From: Deltaproteobacteria bacterium
GTDB lineage: Bacteria; Desulfobacterota; GWC2-55-46; S146-73
NCBI GenBank assembly: GCA_015492355.1
Contig: WGFF01000025.1
Span: forward strand, 1 to 17,166
Direction of reading: 5' to 3'
Length of the DNA stretch: 17,166 nt
The notes below the pieces were generated by a model. It was given only the letters and a program-made list of their open reading frames with translations, was not told the origin of the DNA and did not search any database. Positions 13,800 to 17,166 of the stretch are shown one piece after another (within the stretch, counting starts at the first letter, position 1; every line of letters begins with the position of its first letter). Position numbers and translations under genes: made by a program.

Positions 13800-14228
13800 A
13801 TGGATATGTCAGAGAACTGGGAACCGAGGATAATGGCTTTTGTGTGCAACTGGTGCACCTATGCGGGTGCAGACCTTGCGGGTACGAGCAGGATGGAGTA
13901 CAAGCCCAACGTGAGGATAATAAGGTTTCCATGTACCGGCAGGATAGATCCCCTGTTTATTATAAAGGCATTTGAGAACGGTGCGGACGGGGTGCTCGTT
14001 TCAGGGTGCCATCCAGGGGACTGTCACTACACAACGGGCAACTACCATGCAAGGAGGAGATGGATAGGTTTTAAAAACCTCATGGAATTCGTCGGTATAG
14101 ATACGGGTAGACTCCATTTTTCATGGGTCTCTGCATCAGAGGCAGGAAAATGGGTTGACCTTATAAACAGGATAACAGAAGAGGTAAAAAAACTCGGACC
14201 GTTCCTTGAATACAGACGGTTGAAATAG
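13800..14228 (+). CDS. flxD: MvhD/FlxD-type [2Fe-2S] electron-transfer subunit
   Basis: The 142-residue protein matches the small delta subunit that links an electron donor to HdrA. It has the FVCNWCTYAGADLAG motif (C16, C19), FPCTGRIDP (C45) and SGCHPGDCHY (C70, C75), five cysteines that suit a [2Fe-2S] cluster. In methanogens this subunit (MvhD) joins HdrA to a [NiFe] hydrogenase; in anaerobic bacteria the same fold is FlxD, joining HdrA to an NAD(P)H-oxidising unit. No hydrogenase gene is present and flxA-type genes are, so the Flx role is favoured. It starts 10 nt after hdrA (AAAAGG in front) and ends 2 nt before the next start, so translation is tightly coupled. I infer the Flx letter from context. 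Confidence 0.9.
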   Translation: MDMSENWEPRIMAFVCNWCTYAGADLAGTSRMEYKPNVRIIRFPCTGRIDPLFIIKAFENGADGVLVSGCHPGDCHYTTGNYHARRRWIGFKNLMEFVGIDTGRLHFSWVSASEAGKWVDLINRITEEVKKLGPFLEYRRLK

Positions 14229-14230
14229 GC

Positions 14231-15124
14231 ATGGAGAGGGAACTCAGAGATACCGCAAGGAGACTGCTTGAGGATAAGACGGTCGGTGTGGTTGTGGGTT
14301 ACAGCTGGAACAGGAAGAAGACCCGCACGACCCCGGTCTTTGTAACAAAGCCTGAGGATGCAGAAAGGCTTATCTTCAATCCCCTGTGTGTGAACAATCT
14401 ATCCGTCTATCTTACGCGTAAGTATCCTGATGTCAGGGCACTCGGAAGGATAGGCATAGTGGCAAAGGGATGCGATATAAGGAACATAGTCGTCCTCATG
14501 GCAGAGGGACAGATACAGAGGGAGGATATATATATCATAGGCATGACCTGTAGCGGGGTGGTCTACAGGCAGGAGCTCTGGGAGGGGGAGTTGAAGCCAG
14601 AGATAATGCCCACCAAATGCCATAACTGTGATGTGAGGAATCCCCACCTTGCGGACACTGTCATAGGGGAGAGGGTCTCCTTCACCCCGCCAGAGACACC
14701 GCAGGGAGTGGTATTCGACAGGATAAGGGAGATAGAGGGGATGAGCCCATCCGAGAGGTGGGAGTTCTGGATGGGGCATTTCTCAAGGTGTATAAAGTGC
14801 TATGCCTGCAGGCAGGTCTGCTCTCTTTGCTACTGCGAGAGGTGTATAACAGACAAGAACATGCCCCAGTGGATAGAGACCTCTGCCCATCCACGGGGCA
14901 ACCTTGCATGGAACCTTATAAGGGCTATGCATCTTTTCGGTAGATGTACATTCTGCGGGGAGTGTGAGAGGGCGTGTCCTGTGAACATACCCCTCAATAT
15001 ACTCAACCAGAAGCTGGCTATGGTTGCAAAGGAGGCATTCGACTACAGCTCTGGCTACGACCCAGAGGTACATCCCCCACTGAGGGTATTCGACCCTGAG
15101 GACAGGGAGGATTTTATAAAGTAA
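14231..15124 (+). CDS. FrhB-like protein fused to a dicluster ferredoxin/HdrC-like domain
   Basis: The N-terminal two-thirds (residues ~1-150) resembles the coenzyme F420 hydrogenase/dehydrogenase beta-subunit fold: GRIGIVAKGCDIRNIVVLM, QIQREDIYIIGMTCSG and PTKCHNCD are typical. The C-terminal part has a Cys-rich set C187, C190, C193, C197, C200, C202, C205 and a second set C239, C242, C245, C249 followed by PVNIPLNILNQKL, resembling HdrC-type two-cluster proteins. In Hdr-Flx clusters an Fe-S protein occupies this place (FlxB or FlxC; I do not assign the letter). F420 use is not implied, because the FrhB fold also serves other flavin and Fe-S proteins. It begins 2 nt after flxD. Because no separate hdrC exists here, its C-terminus may carry electrons to HdrB. 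Confidence 0.82.
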   Translation: MERELRDTARRLLEDKTVGVVVGYSWNRKKTRTTPVFVTKPEDAERLIFNPLCVNNLSVYLTRKYPDVRALGRIGIVAKGCDIRNIVVLMAEGQIQREDIYIIGMTCSGVVYRQELWEGELKPEIMPTKCHNCDVRNPHLADTVIGERVSFTPPETPQGVVFDRIREIEGMSPSERWEFWMGHFSRCIKCYACRQVCSLCYCERCITDKNMPQWIETSAHPRGNLAWNLIRAMHLFGRCTFCGECERACPVNIPLNILNQKLAMVAKEAFDYSSGYDPEVHPPLRVFDPEDREDFIK

Positions 15125-15158
15125 GGTGATGGGTCATCAAAAGGACCCTGAACAGAGG

Positions 15159-15198
15159 GTTTTGGGAAAGGGAATCTGAGGGAGAGCACTTTTGTAAA
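15159..15198 (-). repeat. decayed inverted copy of the intergenic repeat
   Basis: Aligned by hand against the reverse complement of 10649-10688, this stretch is identical at 34 of 40 positions without a gap. It covers the second-hairpin flank and half of the palindrome. The other palindrome arm has decayed and been replaced by a short new one, GTAAAT-G-ATTTAC (15194-15206). It lies in the 101-nt gap before the AsrA-like gene and ends only 27 nt before its ATG. Confidence 0.7.
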
Positions 15199-15225
15199 TG
15201 ATTTACCTTGTAAAGAAAATATAAG

Positions 15226-16236
15226 ATGATTCTGAGAAGGGATAACATAAAAAGGCTTGTGGAACTCGTTACCTCCACAGGTGGGGTCTTTGTGGCGCCA
15301 GTGGTTGATACGCGTCAGGTGGTCTACAGGGCTATCGGTTCTGGTGAGGAGATAGAACTTAACTACATACTCCCGAGGAACTCCTTTAAGGAGTTCCTCT
15401 TTCCCCAGACAGAGGTGATAGCAAGGTTTTCCATGAACAAGGGCGGGGTTGACCTTGAGAATATGGATATCACCCCACCTGATACTGTCATATTCGGTGC
15501 AAGACCGTGCGATACAGCGAGTCTTCCGTCTATGAGGGCTGTGTTCACATGGGATTATATAGATGAATTCTATACAAGGCGGGAGGAGAGGATAACGGTC
15601 ATATCCATAGGATGTACACAGGGGGATGATGATTGCTTCTGTACCACGGTGGGACTGTCACCAGAGAGCAGGAAGGGTGCGGATATATATCTTCTCGAAA
15701 CAGAGCAGGGCGATTTCGTGGTAGAATCTGTAACAGACAGGGGCAGGGATTTTATTCAGAGATACGAGGAGGTCTTTGAACAAAGAGGGGATGTAAAGAC
15801 AAAGGCTTTGTTCATGCCTGAGAGGATAGATGGCATAGATGTGGAGAGGATAAAGGGGTGGCTTTCCAAGAAGGAGAATTACCAGAGCCCCCTCTGGGCT
15901 GAGCTTGCAAGGAAGTGTATCGGCTGTGGTGCATGTACCTTTACGTGTCCTACGTGTCACTGTTTTGATATAATGGATGAGGCAGGACTCCTGGAAGGGG
16001 AGCGGAGGAAGAACTGGGACTCCTGCCAGTTCGATTTCTTCACCCTCCATGCAAGCGGACACAACCCCAGGGATACACAGTTCAAGAGATGGAGAAACCG
16101 GTTCATGTGCAAGTTCAACTTCTATCCCAATAAATTCTCCTCAAGGGGCTGTGTGGGATGCGGTAGATGTATAAGGGTGTGTCCTGTAAGGCTCGATATA
16201 ACAGAGGTCATGGAGGGGATTTCAAAGGAGCAGTAA
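15226..16236 (+). CDS. AsrA/sulfhydrogenase-beta-like dicluster Fe-S subunit
   Basis: The 336-residue protein resembles anaerobic sulfite reductase subunit A and sulfhydrogenase beta subunits. The N-terminal part has FGARPCDTASLPSMRAVF (residues ~91-108) and ISIGCTQGDDDCFCTTVG, a Cys-rich signature of this family. The C-terminal part has two [4Fe-4S] motifs: C231/C234/C237/C241, extended by C244 and C246, and C309/C312/C315/C319 followed by PVRLDI. Its partner in AsrAB and sulfhydrogenases is a FAD/NAD(P) reductase, which is the next gene here, 6 nt away. Together they would pass electrons from NAD(P)H towards FlxD and HdrA. It is the FlxB or FlxC equivalent. The ATG has no visible Shine-Dalgarno; TATAAG touches the start codon and an in-frame stop lies at 15211, so no longer start is possible. 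Confidence 0.85.
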   Translation: MILRRDNIKRLVELVTSTGGVFVAPVVDTRQVVYRAIGSGEEIELNYILPRNSFKEFLFPQTEVIARFSMNKGGVDLENMDITPPDTVIFGARPCDTASLPSMRAVFTWDYIDEFYTRREERITVISIGCTQGDDDCFCTTVGLSPESRKGADIYLLETEQGDFVVESVTDRGRDFIQRYEEVFEQRGDVKTKALFMPERIDGIDVERIKGWLSKKENYQSPLWAELARKCIGCGACTFTCPTCHCFDIMDEAGLLEGERRKNWDSCQFDFFTLHASGHNPRDTQFKRWRNRFMCKFNFYPNKFSSRGCVGCGRCIRVCPVRLDITEVMEGISKEQ

Positions 16237-16242
16237 AGGGGT

Positions 16243-17085
16243 ATGGAGAGGATGAACAACATATATCTTCCCTATCTTGCAACCATAGAGGATATATACA
16301 GGGAGGCACCCGATGTGCTGACCTTCAGGCTCGTTTTCAAGGAGCCCCGTATAAGGGAGACCTTCGATTTCAAGGCAGGGCAGTTCGGGCTCTATTCTGC
16401 CTTTGGATACGGGGAGTCCACCTTCTGTATAGCCTCTTCCCCCACAAGGAAGGGCTACATACAGTGTACCTTCAGGAAGACCGGCAGGGTGACAACAGCC
16501 CTTTCAAACCTCTCTGTGGGCGATACCATAGGGTTCAGGGGTCCTTACGGGAACTGGTTTCCTGTGGAAGAATGGAAGGGAAAGAACATAGTCTTCATAG
16601 CAGGTGGCATAGGGCTTCCACCTGTACGGTCTGTTATATGGAACTGCCTTGACAGGCGGGAGGAGTTCGGGGATATAACCATTGTCTATGGGGCAAGGAC
16701 AGTGGAAGACCTTATATACAAGCACGAGCTTTCGCACTGGGACGAAAGAGGGGATGTAACAGTCGTTCAGACCGTTGATCCGGGTGGAGAGACCGAGGAC
16801 TGGAAGGGCAAGGTGGGCTTTGTGCCCACGGTGCTTGAAGAGGTGGCACCATCACCAAAGAATGCGGTAAGTGTTGTGTGCGGTCCGCCAGTGATGATAA
16901 AGTTCACCCTTCAGGTGCTCGAAAGGCTCGGGTTCAAGGATGGGGATATCTATACCACCCTTGAGAACAAGATGAAGTGCGGGGTGGGAAAGTGCGGTAG
17001 ATGTAATGTGGGGGATATATACATCTGCAAGGAAGGTCCCGTGTATACAGCGGGTGAGATAAAGAACATGTACGATGACTTCTAA
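16243..17085 (+). CDS. flxA: FAD/NAD(P)-binding oxidoreductase subunit, FlxA/AsrB type
   Basis: The 280-residue protein has the ferredoxin-reductase layout: an FAD domain (AGQFGLYSAFGYGESTFCIASSP, residues ~45-67, a variant of RxYS), an NAD(P) domain with GGIGLPPVRS (G121 onward) and VVCGPPVM, and a C-terminal [2Fe-2S] motif C246-x4-C251-x2-C254-x7-C262 as in PyrK and AsrB. It should accept hydride from NADH or NADPH and feed one-electron carriers. PyrK is the other family member to consider, but pyrD is not adjacent and the surrounding genes are Hdr/Flx. It is the last gene of the cluster. ATG 16243 has AAGGAG 12 nt upstream; ATG 16252 is an alternative that removes three residues. Intact catalytic motifs support a working enzyme. 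Confidence 0.9.
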   Translation: MERMNNIYLPYLATIEDIYREAPDVLTFRLVFKEPRIRETFDFKAGQFGLYSAFGYGESTFCIASSPTRKGYIQCTFRKTGRVTTALSNLSVGDTIGFRGPYGNWFPVEEWKGKNIVFIAGGIGLPPVRSVIWNCLDRREEFGDITIVYGARTVEDLIYKHELSHWDERGDVTVVQTVDPGGETEDWKGKVGFVPTVLEEVAPSPKNAVSVVCGPPVMIKFTLQVLERLGFKDGDIYTTLENKMKCGVGKCGRCNVGDIYICKEGPVYTAGEIKNMYDDF

Positions 17086-17128
17086 GTACTTAATCTTAGG
17101 TAATGGGTATCTTTTGCGGACTGAATCC

Positions 17129-17164
17129 TGAGGGAAACCCCTTTTGTAAAAGGGGTTTCCCTCA
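17129..17164 (+). repeat. second intact copy of the 36-bp palindrome
   Basis: Both 17-nt arms are identical to those at 10635-10670; only the central dinucleotide differs (GT here, AC there). It lies 44 nt after the flxA stop codon and is followed by AA, as in the first copy, before the window ends. The left flank does not match the other copies. Whether the second stem-loop follows cannot be seen. It may serve as the end-of-operon hairpin of the hdr-flx cluster. Confidence 0.8.
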
Positions 17165-17166
17165 AA

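Noticed and set aside
13800..15124. Hydrogenase-linked MvhD plus F420-reducing FrhB system
   Set aside because: No [NiFe] hydrogenase large or small subunit is present, and the FrhB-like fold alone does not show F420 use. The adjacent NAD(P)H-type reductase fits the Flx arrangement better.
16243..17085. Dihydroorotate dehydrogenase electron-transfer subunit PyrK, given pyrE and pyrF in the same window
   Set aside because: The fold and [2Fe-2S] motif are shared, but the immediate neighbours are AsrA-like and Hdr/FlxD subunits, pyrD is absent, and the pyr genes are 13 kb away behind another unit.

Overview
The window appears to come from a Gram-negative anaerobe, probably thermophilic. A lipobox lipoprotein and an outer-membrane beta-barrel protein indicate two membranes. 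A radical-SAM aminomutase and an Hdr/Flx electron-bifurcation cluster indicate strict anaerobiosis. Arg is mostly AGG/AGA and Ile is often ATA, a pattern frequent in thermophiles. Sulfate- or sulfur-metabolising Desulfobacterota or Nitrospirota-like lineages would fit, but the sequence alone does not fix the taxon. Every gene is on the + strand and coding density is high. I see no tRNA, rRNA, CRISPR array, transposase or prophage gene.

Left part (1-3075): a small MerR-type regulator; a KamA-family lysine 2,3-aminomutase that keeps every substrate-, PLP- and cluster-binding residue I could place; a 69-residue protein I do not recognise; then pyrE and pyrF, the last two steps of UMP synthesis, which overlap by 10 bp.

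Middle part (3076-10579): a well-formed sigma-70-type promoter (TTGACT, 17 bp, TATAGT) overlaps the pyrF stop codon. It precedes four genes that look like an envelope sensing or secretion module: a TPR plus outer-membrane beta-barrel protein with SLAM-like architecture; a FecR-domain exported protein; a 984-residue lipoprotein made of two internally duplicated seven-repeat blocks (probably two seven-bladed beta-propellers, each followed by a Cys-bounded Thr-rich tail); and a CHASE2 class III adenylate cyclase with intact catalytic residues. FecR and CHASE2-cyclase genes are known to co-occur. The barrel plus double-propeller lipoprotein in the same unit is the most interesting part of the window.

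Right part (10839-17085): an hdrB-hdrA-flxD-(Fe-S)-(Fe-S)-flxA cluster, predicted to be a cytoplasmic NAD(P)H-linked flavin-based electron-bifurcating heterodisulfide-reductase-type complex. No free-standing hdrC is present. The dicluster C-terminus of the FrhB-like subunit may do its job.

Intergenic regions hold copies of a hairpin-rich dispersed repeat: a full one at 10635-10717, its 36-bp palindromic core again at 17129-17164, a decayed inverted copy at 15159-15198, and weaker candidates at 1477-1520 and 11783-11801. The two intact cores bracket the hdr-flx cluster exactly. No gene-free stretch exceeds 300 bases; the longest, 10580-10838, is mostly repeat and hairpins.
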